A DNA stretch of 64,000 nt from Charina bottae (taxonomy: Eukaryota > Chordata > Lepidosauria > Squamata > Charinaidae). The translations under genes were made by a program, and so were the position numbers. Positions 24,823-35,700 of the stretch are shown here, one piece after another. The stretch spans positions 106,033,981 through 106,097,980 of the forward strand of contig JALMGJ010000002.1 in NCBI GenBank assembly GCA_023362775.1. The letters are read 5' to 3'. The notes under the pieces are model-generated. The model made no database searches. It was not told the DNA's origin and saw only the letters and a list, made by a program, of their open reading frames with translations. Every line of letters begins with the position of its first letter. Position 1 is the first letter of the stretch.

Positions 24823-25390
24823 AAATATGGCAATGTTGATATGGGTTAGCTTGGTTTATACTTTACTTTTTCCTATTGAGAAAAGCCACTTTGTTATGGA
24901 CTTTATTTTGACATTACTGTAAAAAATAGTTTGGATCAGGTTGCCAAACCTTTGGCCTAGCTGATGAATTAAGTGCTATGTAACATAGAAAAAACTTTCT
25001 GGAGTGTGAAAAGATTACGATGCCATTTTGACAAATGTGGCTGTTTTTCTGTTTAAGCAAACAATTTTTATTTCATAGGTCAATTGGTCCAGTTTTCAAT
25101 TGATAACAGGGAATTCAAGCAGTTTTGTGTGGCAGTACAGCTCCAAACACTTGCGTTAATCAGCTTGCTTCAATTTTCCCTTAAAGTAGTAAAGTTTTTA
25201 AGTGTAATTCCATGGTGACAAACATAAATCCAAGAGTACTCTTATGGTATTGCATTATGAGGTAAAGCAAGTTTGCCCAATATTGATCAACATGTCCTTA
25301 GTATTTTTGAGAGATGAAGCAAGGTAGGGAAAGCATAAAAAACACAGTTTCTTAATGTTGGGACAGCCCCATTACCAGCAGTGGCCATAG

Positions 25391-25724
25391 TAAAGGTAAA
25401 GGTTCCCCCCGCACATTTGTGCAGTCGTGTCCAACTCTAGGGGCCGGTGCTCATCTCCATTTGTTAGCTGAAGAGCCAGCATTGTCCGAAGACGCTTCCG
25501 CGGTCATGTGGCCGGCATGACGCACACGGAACGCTGTTAGCTACCCACCGAAGTGGTACCTATTCATCTACTTGCATTTGCATGCTTTCGAATTGCTAGG
25601 TCGGCAAGAGCTGGGGCGAGTGCGGGAGCTCACTCCGTCACGCGGGACTAGGGATTTGAACCTCCGAACTTGCGATCTTCCGATCGACAAGCTTGGCGTC
25701 TTACCCGCTGAGCCACCACGCCCC
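25391..25724 (-). mobile_element. tRNA-derived SINE, recent, with 14-bp TSD
   Basis: Reverse-complement copy of the SINE at 22,416, with the same head (gctcagcgggtaagacgcc read on minus) and the same tail (aaggtaaaggttccccccgc on plus). Perfect TSDs agcagtggccatag lie at 25,377-25,390 and 25,725-25,738. Confidence 0.9.
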
Positions 25725-25739
25725 AGCAGTGGCCATAGC

Positions 25740-27126
25740 AGTAAGAAAAAGAACAAAGTTATTAAGTGTGTGTGTGCTCTCCCCTTCTGTTGTATCTGGG
25801 AAGCACAGGATGGCTACATAGCTGTGCTCTGGGTGAAATGACCAGGAATGGGGCTGAGAATGGAACAGCCAGCAACAATCTAAGTCCAATGACTCTTCCA
25901 TTGAAGGCACTGGGAGAATGTTTCCAGGTTCTCTTTCCTGCAGCCCCCAGCCTGATCCAGCCCATTTTTGAACTTGATCTTTCTTTAGTCAGGTTTTCCC
26001 CCACTCTCCAAATTTGGTCCTGTTCTGTCCTGTTGTCAGAGAATTAGGTTGCTGATGAATGGGCAGGGCAGCAGAAGGACAGAGTCCCATGCCCCATTCT
26101 TTCCAACAGACACCTTTGAGTCGACCTATGTTGATCCTGTGCTTTGCTCCACACTACAGTATACTGTGGCTATGAAATATGCTAGATAAGATCACGCTAC
26201 TAAATCTTAACTTTTTTTTTCTTTTTTCTTTCAGTCATGACAGTTTTCATAAATGACTGCACACACAAATCAAAGCAAAAATGAGTACACAGAATACAGT
26301 AAGAACAACATTAAATTAAAAATAACTCTGGATTTTGTTCCCCAAATATTTATTTTTTCCTGTAGAATTGCTAGATTTAGCTTTAACGAAAGTTGATGAC
26401 TGCTGTATACGCTCTCTTTCACTCTGCTGAATGCAGGCATGGTTGAACTATTGGTGCTTATTATGAATATTTTCCAACACTGTAAATTCAGAGGCATTAA
26501 AGCAGAAGCTTTACAGTATACACAGTTTCTGACATCTCATAAGCAAAGAGATTCAGTATTACAGATTTTATTTTAAAAGATTTTTAAAAAATCAGAAAGC
26601 CAGTTTGTGCAGCTGTTGATATTTTCCAGAACAGTCCTACCTATGGCAATCACTGAAGCAATTCAAAAACCTTACTATCAGCAAGCTCTTTTCATAATAA
26701 TCTGGCTGTTATTTGGGAAATCTGAGATAAATAGGGCAATTTTAGATAATGAATAACTAAAAAACTCTGAAAGCTGAAAGAGAAACAGCAAGACAAATAA
26801 AATCATTTTGCTGTTTAATACTATATTTAATAAACATAAGCACATGTTGACATACATGTTGCAAAGATCCTTAACAGTTTTTCCTATCTGGAAGCCTTTA
26901 CATATGTTGGACTCAACACCCATAACCCTCCAGCTGGTATACTAAGGGGAAGATAGTATATGGAATGTGAAATTCCACATATCTGGAGGACATCATTTTT
27001 GGCTAAGACTGATACTGAGCATGAACTCATTAACATTTAATGGACCTAGTTACAAAGGTCATTGACACTGAATTGAGTGGGATAGCCATTATCCTAGAAG
27101 ACAGAAAATTCAAAATCATCTTGATA
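25740..27126. other. AT-rich DNA, nothing identified
   Basis: Open frames at 25,762-26,047 and elsewhere lack recognisable domains. A T-rich run lies near 26,210-26,232. No supported features. Confidence 0.45.
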
Positions 27127-27134
27127 GGTTAAAG

Positions 27135-27259
27135 CAGTGTTTCTCAACCTTGGCAATTCTAAGATGTGTGGACTTCAACTCCCAGACTCCAATGCTGGCT
27201 GGGGAATTCTGGTAGTTGAAGTCCACACATCTTAAAGTTGCCAAGGTTGAGAAACACTG
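27135..27259. mobile_element. Palindromic hAT MITE
   Basis: A 125-bp near-palindrome: cagtgtttctcaaccttggc at the left and gccaaggttgagaaacactg at the right, with the arms matching almost to the centre. Flanking 8-mers ggttaaag (27,127-27,134) and ggttagag (27,260-27,267) differ at one base, consistent with an 8-bp hAT TSD. Confidence 0.85.
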
Positions 27260-27339
27260 GGTTAGAGAAATGGGCTAATAATAACAGTATGACATGCAGA
27301 TTTCTTCACTTAAGAAACAGAAATCAAATGTGTAGATTT

Positions 27340-28030
27340 AGGAAGGAAAATTTGGCTTGACAATAATAATTGTGAATAAAATCTTGGAATAGTAATTGAT
27401 TGCCAACTGAACATTAGTCAGCAGTATGATATGGCCGCAAAAAAGGCAAATGCAATTTTAGAAAAAAATAGTTTTCAAACTATTGGAAATTATAGTTCTG
27501 CTTTATTTTGCTCTGGTTAGAACCCACCTTGAGTACCATGTCCAGTTCTGGTACTGCATTTTAAGAAGACATACTGGAGCAGGTTTAGAGAAGGGCAATA
27601 AGGCTCATTAAAGGATTAGAAATCAGTTTCGTAATAAGGACGGGGGTGGGGGTGGGAGTGGTCCACCCCAAGTACAGCCAATAAGGGGTACATTGGCTGG
27701 CAACTTGGGGACAACAAGGAGGCTATCTGGAGGGTCAGTTGTGGATATGGAGTCAGGTTTCTGCAGCTGGTAGCGTGATGCAATAGCAATGGATGAGGGT
27801 TGTGTTAAAAATGATCTGCTCAAATATTGTGATATTTTCAAATATTTTCAAATATAGTTTGAAAATGGAACTAATTACATAGAAGTGGTGGGCTTTGCTT
27901 CACTGAATGTGCAAACCATCTGTTTTAATTAAATTATAAATTACATATTAAATTAAATTTGGACTTGCACTGAGCAACAGGCTCAACTCGATGACGTAAA
28001 TGATCCCTCCAACTTTTTGATTCTATGATA
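27340..28030 (+). mobile_element. CR1-type LINE 3' region, interrupted
   Basis: 27,420-27,622 contains the late CR1 reading region (segments like ctctggttagaacccacctt and gagaagggcaataaggctc), and 27,965-28,029 contains a CR1 end (caactcgatgacgtaaatga, then aactttttgattctatga). The roughly 340 bases between do not read as CR1 and hold a G-rich run and a two-step hairpin (27,666-27,710). The element is old and noncoding. Confidence 0.65.
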
Positions 28031-29465
28031 TCCATGATGTAGTATATCTCTTTATTTATGTTTATGAATTTCCACATTATATAAGCCAGTGAGATATTTT
28101 ATGTCTACTTTTATGCAATACTTCTGATTTTGTTTGAGATTAAAATGTAGTTTTGCCACACAAATGGCCATGAACAGGCCCATGCAAACTTCTAACATAT
28201 CCTTTCACTGATCACCAACACTCAGAAAGTGCACTGAACGTATAAGTATTCACACATCTTATTCCTTTCTAGGATTGCTGCTTTCAAGAGTGCTTATTTC
28301 TTTAGAAGCCAAAGCTCTGTAATATTTGTTTTTTCCGATTCCCAAAGCTGCTCTCCTCCAAAGAATATCTGAGTGATGAGAGAAAGAGAGTAAAATAACA
28401 AGAGTTTGTTCTGTTCTGTGCAAGCACTATGCCTGCCCAGCTTATTCAGGCTAGCAAATGTTGTGTTTACATCTCAGTTATATTTGTTCCTGCATCAGGT
28501 TCTGCAGGGCTCTATGGGAGGGAAATACTTTCCATTCTTACTTTATTCCAGTCTTTTCTTCTCCTGTCAATTGTCACTTCTGGCATGATCAAACGTCCTA
28601 GAGTTAAGCCTTGTTATACAATCCAATTCCTGTCCCTTTGAATTCTTTAAAACTCAAAAGGAAGTAAAAGTAGCCAATCAATGTCACAATTACCACTTCA
28701 CTTATAGAAGATTTTACATCAAATGTTACTTCTACTGTCCTTCATCTTTTCATTCAGGCATATTCTTTTGTTACTGATTCTCATTCTGGGTTTTACATTT
28801 AAAAGCTTTCTGAAGTATAAGAAGATATACTGTATCATTCTGCAAGGCCATGGTAAAGGAATCTGATAAATTATGCAAGGCTACAATTTTGTTTGTTTTG
28901 AAATAAAATAAAAGCACCTTTCATTTAATATTTTATTGTACACAGAAAATTACTTTCCTATCACAATGGTTATTTATTTTATTAAATTTCCAGGAGGTAG
29001 TTAATGTTCATGTTGCAGTACGCATCAAAATGAAAGCTGCCTAGGTTCATTTAGAAAGCAATAATTTGATAATGGACAATGAGAAAGTGCTAACTCAATA
29101 GTCCTATTATCGGTGAATGTGGTGCCCACTAGATAAAGAGTAAGGCTGTAGTATAATGAAAGGGCACAGAAACTTGAGCCATTTGTATCACCTCATAGCA
29201 CTAGCGTGCACTTCACAGAACTCAACAGCCGTATAATATGTATTTATATTATGTAAATGAGTAAACTTCTATTGGAGCACCACATTTTCTTTTTCAGTTT
29301 TGATTCTCATAGTAAATAATTCCCTCTAAGCCAGACATTCACACATTGTAGATAACTATATAATGAGTAATAGACCTACTTTGTCTCATGGAAAGCAATG
29401 ATTGGGTAGATTTAGAATGATCAAACACTAAAGGCTGACAGTCCCAGTTTTGGGAAAAATAACCT
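28030..29465. other. AT-rich DNA, nothing identified
   Basis: No supported gene or repeat. Short hydrophobic frames near 28,406-28,641 have no context. Confidence 0.45.
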
Positions 29466-29468
29466 AGG

Positions 29469-29609
29469 TGCCCTAATTCCTGGAAAAAGTGAATTAAGAA
29501 GGGCAACTGATGAAGGCACATTGTACATTAAACATGATAAGCAAATGTGCCTTCATCTGCTGCCCTTCTTAATTAACTCTTAATTCACTTTCTCCAGAAG
29601 TTAGGGTAC
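29469..29609. repeat. Long imperfect inverted repeat (foldback)
   Basis: The left arm (29,469-29,524) contains aagtgaattaagaagggcaa and gatgaaggcacatt. The right arm (29,542-29,609) contains the complement, with one extra insertion of about 10 bases (taactcttaa region). The loop is about 17 bases. This could be a foldback MITE of unknown family or a structured noncoding RNA. Confidence 0.75.
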
Positions 29610-31850
29610 TCAAGACACTTCTTCTGAAATTCTCCCTTAAAACTCTTCCTTAAAGCATTTTTGGTTGATGTTTATTTCTGCAATAATTAGAAAACTATAC
29701 GATAACAAGTTATACTGCACTAGTTCAAAAACCAGACTTACTAATTGCTCTTTTTGCTGTGCATGATGTGAAAAATAATATGGACAATACTGATTACAAT
29801 TGTGTCCACTTATGCTTCCAAAAGACAAATATATTAAGTTGATGCCCCTAATAATTTGTTACTTTTAATATTGTAAGGGACTGAAGGTAAAAACTTTGGA
29901 GTTTACCTCTGTGTCAGATGAAGGTCTTCAGCAAATTCAATTAAAAAAAAAGATTAGATTTTGCGTTTTCTGCTGACTGAAAGAAGCAATTCTGGAAAAT
30001 TCTTTAAGTAAGTTATCTTCAGTCAGGATGTGCAAAATATTCCAGATATGGACTGTTCTATGCACAGAGCAGGCAGTTCTGGCAATTTGTGTCAGGACCA
30101 AAATATATGTGTTTGTTTCATCTGACACAGACCCAGAATATGTATTTGATACAGACATGGACCTGGAACACACATATTCCAGGCAGAGATATTCTGGAGT
30201 GAGAAGAGCAGGAAAAAGGAAAGGTCATCGGAGGGGGCTAAAAGGAAGGTAAAGAAAATGAAATTGTGGGAAGATCAGGGAGTAGGGCAACAGCCGGGAC
30301 AGGTAAAGGGGGGCAAGCGGAGAGAAGATAAAGCAAGATCCAGGGAAAAGCAGACATCCAATTGAATTTGCCATGCTTAAATTTAAGTGCAGCATGCATC
30401 TCAGGGAAGGTAAGGAAAGAAAGAAGTGGGAAGTTCAGGGAAGGAAAGGTACACAAGTCATGCAGAGGAGAGGACAGAGGAGTAAGATTCGCCAGACTTG
30501 CTTTCCTCAATCAATGAGACCTCTCCAAACTTGTCTTGCCAAAACTCGAAACAACTGAAATGTTTCAGGTTTTGGTTCAACTGGCTTAAAACCTTTCAGG
30601 AATGGCCAGCCAAACTTTCAAGCTATAGTATGCTAATTTCAAGTGCCAAATAAAATAGTTTTTGTTGTTGTTTTGTTTTATGCACACCTCTAGAGTAGAG
30701 TATGTTGTTCTTGTGGTCTGCAGCATTGTGCAAACTGCTCTGACAGGCTGTCCCTTGACATTGAGTCCTCTGTTATCAAAATTTATAAGTACTTCAATAT
30801 TTATACTGTCAGAACCACACAGGTGAAAGGATTTGCGATTTTGTTGATATGGAATATCAGCAGCTTCTCAACATGGGCAAAACTAATCTTTCCTGATCCC
30901 TTCAATGAGAAAGAGTACAAAGCTCTTTCCAACTTTCCCATCATACTTCTCCTTACAAGAATTGATTCCAACAGCAGTTTTTTGTTCTTTAATTACCTTT
31001 TGGTGAAATCTTGTTCTAGTTTGCTGGCAGTTACCTCTATTCAACAATAACATAAAAACCATAGAAGACACCAGTATGATATACGTACATTGTCATGAAG
31101 CTAAGACATCTGAAAGAAAAGTTGTCAAAAGTGATCAGAAGAAGAAATGTGTGATTCACAGAGTTACCCACTCTTTCTATGATAGTTGTGCTGCTTACCG
31201 AGAGAATGTAGGTGCACATTTCAATGAAACACATAAATTCTCAAGGATTTTCCTAGACAAGATCCCTGTTCAGGAAGAGGCAGAATTGCAGAATCAGTGA
31301 AACAGAGTAGATCTAATGAACTGACATGGGTAAAGAAATATTGTGCAAACATAATAGCAGAATCAAATAGAAAAAAAAACAGATGAATTTTAGAAATAGG
31401 GACATCACATTCAACAACATTGGTCTTCTAGTAAATTTGCTGTGTATATGGTCTGACACAAAGTAATAATAACCTTGGCAGATTAGAGAAACCAAATAGA
31501 ATTGGCAACTCTAAAATCATTACTTATCTTGAGGATCAACTATAATCCCAGCTATGCTGAATTCTACAATAATCTTAAAAACAATGTATTCAAAAAATAA
31601 ATTTATAGAAAAGTACTTTTCAGAGAAATAGTCTAGTGGTAGTGGTTCCTATCTTTTTTGTCATGTTTTTGGAAGATATTACACTCAAATGAAATTGTGA
31701 AATCTGATTGTGTCAGGTTTGTGTTGTTTTTTGTTTGTTTGTTTTGACATTTTTAATCAGGTATCTTGGAAAACTGAGTTATAGATTAACACTATGTAAA
31801 GTTATAGAAATTAAGTTTTTCCAGTATTAGAAATTAAAACTGGGAAATAC
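29610..31850. other. AT-rich DNA, nothing identified
   Basis: Short open frames (for example 30,028-30,252 and 31,076-31,300) show no domain I know and no strong splice context. The G/A-rich block at about 30,190-30,480 is low-complexity purine-rich sequence. Confidence 0.45.
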
Positions 31851-31851
31851 T

Positions 31852-31897
31852 CATTCATTCATTCATTCATTCATTCATTCATTCATTCATTCATTTG
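31852..31897 (+). repeat. (ATTC)n microsatellite
   Basis: About 11 uninterrupted ATTC units, directly followed by a hAT-like terminal remnant. Confidence 0.9.
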
Positions 31898-31901
31898 ACT
31901 T

Positions 31902-31969
31902 CGCAGATCCCCTGAAAGGGTCTCAGGGACCCTCACAGATGTCCACAGACCACACTATGAGAACTGCTG
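31902..31969 (+). mobile_element. hAT (Charlie-like) 3' end remnant
   Basis: The segment ctcagggaccctcacagatg ... cacactatgagaactgctg has the subterminal and terminal form typical of Charlie-type hAT elements, which end in ...tgagaaccgctg-like sequences. The left part is absent. Confidence 0.5.
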
Positions 31970-32248
31970 ATCTAGGCTATGGAAAGCGTCACACTCTAGA
32001 ATATAATTCTTTTCAGTAAGCTTCATACTGTTATTTTAATCTGTAGACTGTATCTCCACCACTGTACCTCCAACACTGAATGTTTAAAGAGCCTGTTGTT
32101 CAAAGATCACCAGAATAATATATGATCTTTCTAGGCCAGAAGGTCAGTTTAGGATTTTGAGAGCATTTGGAGATGCTTTCATGAAATTGGATGTGGTCTG
32201 TCACAAATATCCATTTAACAAAACTCAGGATGATGAAACTGTCTTCCT

Positions 32249-32357
32249 CCCCCTCCCCTCCCCTCCCCTCCCCTCCCTCCCTCCCTCCCTCCCTCCCTCC
32301 CTTCCTTCCTTCCTTCCTTCCTTCCTTCCTTCCTTCCTTCCTTCCTTCCTCCTCCAT

Positions 32358-32400
<43 letters not shown>

Positions 32401-32401
32401 G
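32249..32401 (+). repeat. Polypyrimidine (CCCCT/CTTCC) tract followed by (CA)n
   Basis: About 105 bases of essentially pure pyrimidine (CCCTC units, then CCCT, then CTTC units) followed by about 20 CA units. Long Pro/Ser-rich and Lys/Glu/Gly/Arg-rich frames on the two strands are simple translations of this tract. Confidence 0.95.
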
Positions 32402-32409
32402 TATATATA

Positions 32410-32840
32410 TTTAGACAGTGTAGCTTCAGGTAAGAGAAATGATGGCTTCAAGGCTTCGCAATCAGGAAAGATTTTGATGAGAATTTTGTTTTGTTTTGTA
32501 TTTTCTTTTCCATTTTAATATTTATTTTTATGGGGATTTGGGTAAATAGATATTTGTTGCTACAGATCTTGCATTGTCTAAGGGTAGGATGAGACATTCT
32601 TTCCTTGTTCTCAGCATTTATGAGTGGCAAAAGTGAAGACAATTATGGATCACCTTCAAGTTATTTCTGAATATCTGGCAACGATTCAGACAGTAAGTAG
32701 ACGGCAGCAATCAGTTGGGGTTTTCTGAATAGTTTCACTGTTACTGTATCTAGTGTTTATCAGTATTATTGCAGTCCAGACCTGGAACACTACTTGGGGG
32801 AGCAAAGTGCCCATCATAGCATGAGAAAAGCAAAGCACCT
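32410..32840. other. AT-rich DNA, nothing identified
   Basis: No supported feature between the CA tract and the LTR-like element. Confidence 0.45.
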
Positions 32841-33109
32841 TGTCAACTTTGCGAGGTAGTCCAGACAAGAAACACATTCAGATGAACTAATCCTACTTTA
32901 TTGTAAGGTTACATTAACAGAATCTTGCAAGACTGAAAGTATTTCTCCCCTCCTCTCATTTTAGTCTCTGGAAAACTAGGAGGGTCCCTTCTGAAATGCT
33001 TCCCATGCTTTCCCCCCTCCTGCAGACTGAGCTGCCTCTTGTCAAAGACCTTTGCCTAGGCTGTGGGTCTTTGCCCTGTCTCCCAAGGTCATTCCCACAT
33101 ACCATTACA
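32841..33109 (-). mobile_element. Solo LTR-like element, 269 bp
   Basis: Minus strand starts tgtaatggtatgtgggaatg and ends acaagg...-proximal tttgcgaggtagtcc complement with a terminal ...TTGACA, so TG...CA ends. An AATAAA signal (cttacaataaagtagg on minus) lies in the 3' half, as in retroviral or gypsy-type LTRs. Possible 5-bp TSD cacct/catct (4 of 5). A similar element of 267 bp is at 38,548-38,814 on the plus strand, with collinear ends. Confidence 0.6.
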
Positions 33110-33363
33110 CATCTGAATCAGGTGAACCATGACAGCTACTGTATATTCTTCCACATGATCCTAACTTGATACTTCTCTGACACCTTTCTTCAGAACCCTC
33201 TGCCATTAAAACTGAGATGGAAGATGCATCATGTTATAGTCCCTTTCAATTCCAGCTATAGCCTGCTTCTTTCAGGAAACTAGAACTGAGCTTTATGTAT
33301 TATAAACAATGAAGGCCTTGCAAGCTTTAATCTCAGATTTAGTAATGCATATACAGTATGTAT

Positions 33364-33721
33364 GTGGTGTTGGAGGAAAATTCTGAGAGTGCCTTGGACT
33401 GCAAGAAGATCAAACCAGTCCATACTCCAGGAAATAAAGCCAGACTGCTCACTTGAGGGAATGATATTAAAGGCAAAACTGAAGTACTTTGGCCACATAA
33501 TGAGAAGACAGGATACCCTGGAGAAGAAGCTGATGCTAGGGAAAGTGGAAGGCAAAAGGAAGAGGGGCCGACCAAGGGCAAGATGGATGGATGATATTCT
33601 GGAGGTGACAGACTCAACCGTGGGGGAGCTGGGGATGGTGACGGCCGACAGGAAGCTCTGGCGTGGGCTTGTCCATGAAGTCACGAAGAGTCGGAAGCGA
33701 CTGAACGAATAAACAACAACA
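33364..33721 (+). mobile_element. Bov-B/RTE LINE, 5'-truncated, with 13-bp TSD
   Basis: Carries the C-terminal part of the RTE ORF open from about 33,362 to the stop at 33,710-33,712 (116 codons; motifs LRVPWTARRSNQS, YFGHIMRRQD and a basic KRKRGRPRARWMDD stretch) and then a short CAA-repeat tail. Perfect 13-bp TSDs atacagtatgtat are at 33,351-33,363 and 33,722-33,734. The 5' truncation and TSD are the hallmark of target-primed reverse transcription. It is recent, since the truncated frame is undamaged. Confidence 0.9.
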
Positions 33722-33854
33722 ATACAGTATGTATCTAAATACATACTTATACATTCTACTATTTTGTTATTTTTAAGGTCCTCTTATTTTCTTAATGTGT
33801 TGGTCAATGCAGGAGAGGTTATAAACTGAAGAAAGCCTAGTCATAGTTTTTATG

Positions 33855-33946
33855 ATAATGCCGCCCAGAGTCGCTTCCTCTGAGATGGGCAGCTATATAA
33901 ATTTGCTTAATAAACAAAATAAATAAATAAATAAATAAATAAATAG
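33855..33946 (+). mobile_element. CR1-like LINE tail with (AAAT)n
   Basis: The segment atgccgcccagagtcgcttc ... gagatgggcagctatataaa followed by (AAAT)n has the form of CR1/L2-type 3' ends. Confidence 0.55.
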
Positions 33947-33949
33947 TGG

Positions 33950-34380
33950 CCCCAAAGTCTCATTCTATTACCAGTTTAAATATTAATAATCATAATATAA
34001 ATTATATTAGCTAGTTTCATTCATATTCTCTTTCAAAGTTCTTCAGAGACACTGTAATAATTCTATTTCATAACACAAATTCTTTAATGGAATATGAGAT
34101 TATTAATATTTCAATATAGAAAATTTTGATAGAATCTGGCACTTCTTATTCCTTTCAGAATTTGAATACATTTAACATTAAATATTTGCTTCATAGAGAA
34201 AAAAATGTATTTCCCCCTTTTAACTTAATTACAAAATATTTTAATGTAGTCTCACTTGTAGACAAATCAGCTACCCTTACAAATGAAGTATAAATTGGTG
34301 TCTAGTTAATTCTATTCACAGTAGAGGAAAAAGATAGGATCTTTTTCTATACACATACACAATTATACAAAACAATCCTT
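33950..34380. other. AT-rich DNA, nothing identified
   Basis: No recognisable gene or repeat. Confidence 0.45.
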
Positions 34381-34387
34381 AAACTTA

Positions 34388-34451
34388 AAGAAAAAAAGAG
34401 AGAGAGAGAGAGAGAGAGAGGGAGGGAGGGAGGGAGGGAGGGGGGGAGAGA
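34388..34451 (+). repeat. (GA)n/(GGGA)n polypurine tract
   Basis: About 60 bases of pure purine: GA units, then six GGGA units ending in a run of seven G. Four or more G-triplets in register give strong G-quadruplex potential. Confidence 0.95.
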
Positions 34452-34629
34452 CCGAAACAAAGAAAAGAAGAAAAGATCTACCATATATTAAACTTATCAA
34501 TAGATCAATAGTCACTGGTTTACTAAAAAAAAATATAATACAGGACTATTGTATAATCACTCTAAAATATTATTGTAAAATATCACAAAATCTCTTCCAA
34601 AATAGTAAATATTGCTTCATCCTTTAATT

Positions 34630-34902
34630 CAGGGCTTTCCAAAGTGCCGCCGCTGGCGACACACCCGGCGGCGGCGGCGACACGCGCGCGCGCACAGCGG
34701 CGGCGCGGGGGGTGTGCGGCGGCGCGCGCACAGCGGTGGCGTGGGGGGGTGTGCGGCGGCGCGCGCGCGCACGGTGGGAGCACGGGAGGGGCGTGCGGTG
34801 GCGCGGGGGGCGCGCGCCGCTGCTTCCGGGTGGTGTGGCGACACACCACACTGTGTGTGGCGACACACTTTTGTGTCGCGACACACAGTTTGGAAAGCTC
34901 TG
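34630..34902 (+). mobile_element. GC-rich hairpin hAT-like MITE, copy 2
   Basis: Begins cagggctttccaaagtg and ends cacagtttggaaagctctg. A perfect 8-bp TSD ctttaatt is at 34,622-34,629 and 34,903-34,910. The interior is extremely GC-rich with CGG/GCGC runs, while the right subterminal hairpin (tgtgtggcgacacac and tgtgtcgcgacacac) is shared with copies at 20,503 and 54,653. The overlapping Arg/Ala-rich frames are compositional. Confidence 0.9.
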
Positions 34903-34970
34903 CTTTAATTAGTAGAAACTAAATCTATTTTATCTTAGTATGGGATCTCTTGCATTCTGTAAAATTAAGG

Positions 34971-35027
34971 AACTTGAAAAGGTTTAATGTCCAAAAATTA
35001 CTTGAAAAGATTTAATGTCCAAAAATT
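34971..35027 (+). repeat. 28-bp tandem duplication
   Basis: Two adjacent copies of a 28-base unit containing tttaatgtccaaaaatta, differing at one position (aaggttt versus aagattt). Confidence 0.85.
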
Positions 35028-35029
35028 AC

Positions 35030-35355
35030 AGTAAGATAAATCACTAGTTTTACCTTTCTGGAAAATCTTGATGGAGAATGAAATCATATCCATATATTCT
35101 GATTAATATTTTCATATTTTATTTTATATATTATATAACCTTATGTCTTTCCCATTGTAAAGTACATATATCTGAGATAATGAAATATTGAAATAAATGG
35201 GACTACCATTAATAACTACAGTGATGACATGGATACTGCAGAAAATTGGACAACATGCAATTATGAAAGGTATAAAAAATGTAGAGATGACCTTGGAAAA
35301 GGAATGGATGAACAGTTAAGAGCGGTGAAATGACAATTCACTCCAGTGAAAGTGG
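35030..35355. other. AT-rich DNA, nothing identified
   Basis: No recognisable gene or repeat. Confidence 0.45.
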
Positions 35356-35360
35356 AGGGC

Positions 35361-35700
35361 ATGAGAAAGAGAAAGAGACTCAAAATAACCCTGTCTTGTT
35401 TCTGTTTGGTATAAGAGAGGGCAGAGAGAAACTCAGACAGGCTTTCAAGATTCTGTAATTATATCCTACAACAATAAAGTAACATTCTTGGAATCATTGC
35501 TATATCTGTTACCTGACCTGGTCTACCTCAAAAGGCTTATATCAATCTTGAAAGCCTTTCAGGAATGCTGTTTATTGCGGTAAAGTACAATAACAGAACC
35601 TTGAAAGCCTGTCCGACTTTCTCTGTATCCCATCTTATACTAAGCAAAATCAAGGCAGGATAATTTGGAGTTTCTTTCTCACACTTTCCTCTTTGTCAAG
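35361..35700. mobile_element. Two LTR-like fragments, tail to tail
   Basis: A plus-oriented unit (35,361-35,550: gagagaaactcagacaggct, ttcaagattctgt, acaataaagtaac, gtctacctcaaaaggct) meets a minus-oriented unit (35,560-35,700) whose complement carries the same blocks (gtcggacaggctttcaaggt, tctgttattgtac, gcaataaacag). Both resemble the 3' half of the LTR at 32,841 and 38,548, including the polyadenylation-like AATAAA. Confidence 0.55.

Noticed and set aside
30028..30252. Acidic 74-codon frame
   Set aside because: No recognisable domain, AT-rich context, no splice support beyond chance sites.
32100..32451. Pro/Ser/Leu-rich and Lys/Glu/Gly-rich frames
   Set aside because: They are translations of the pyrimidine/purine tract and CA repeat.
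34583..34922. Arg/Ala/Pro-rich frames
   Set aside because: They are GC-driven open frames within the hAT-like MITE.
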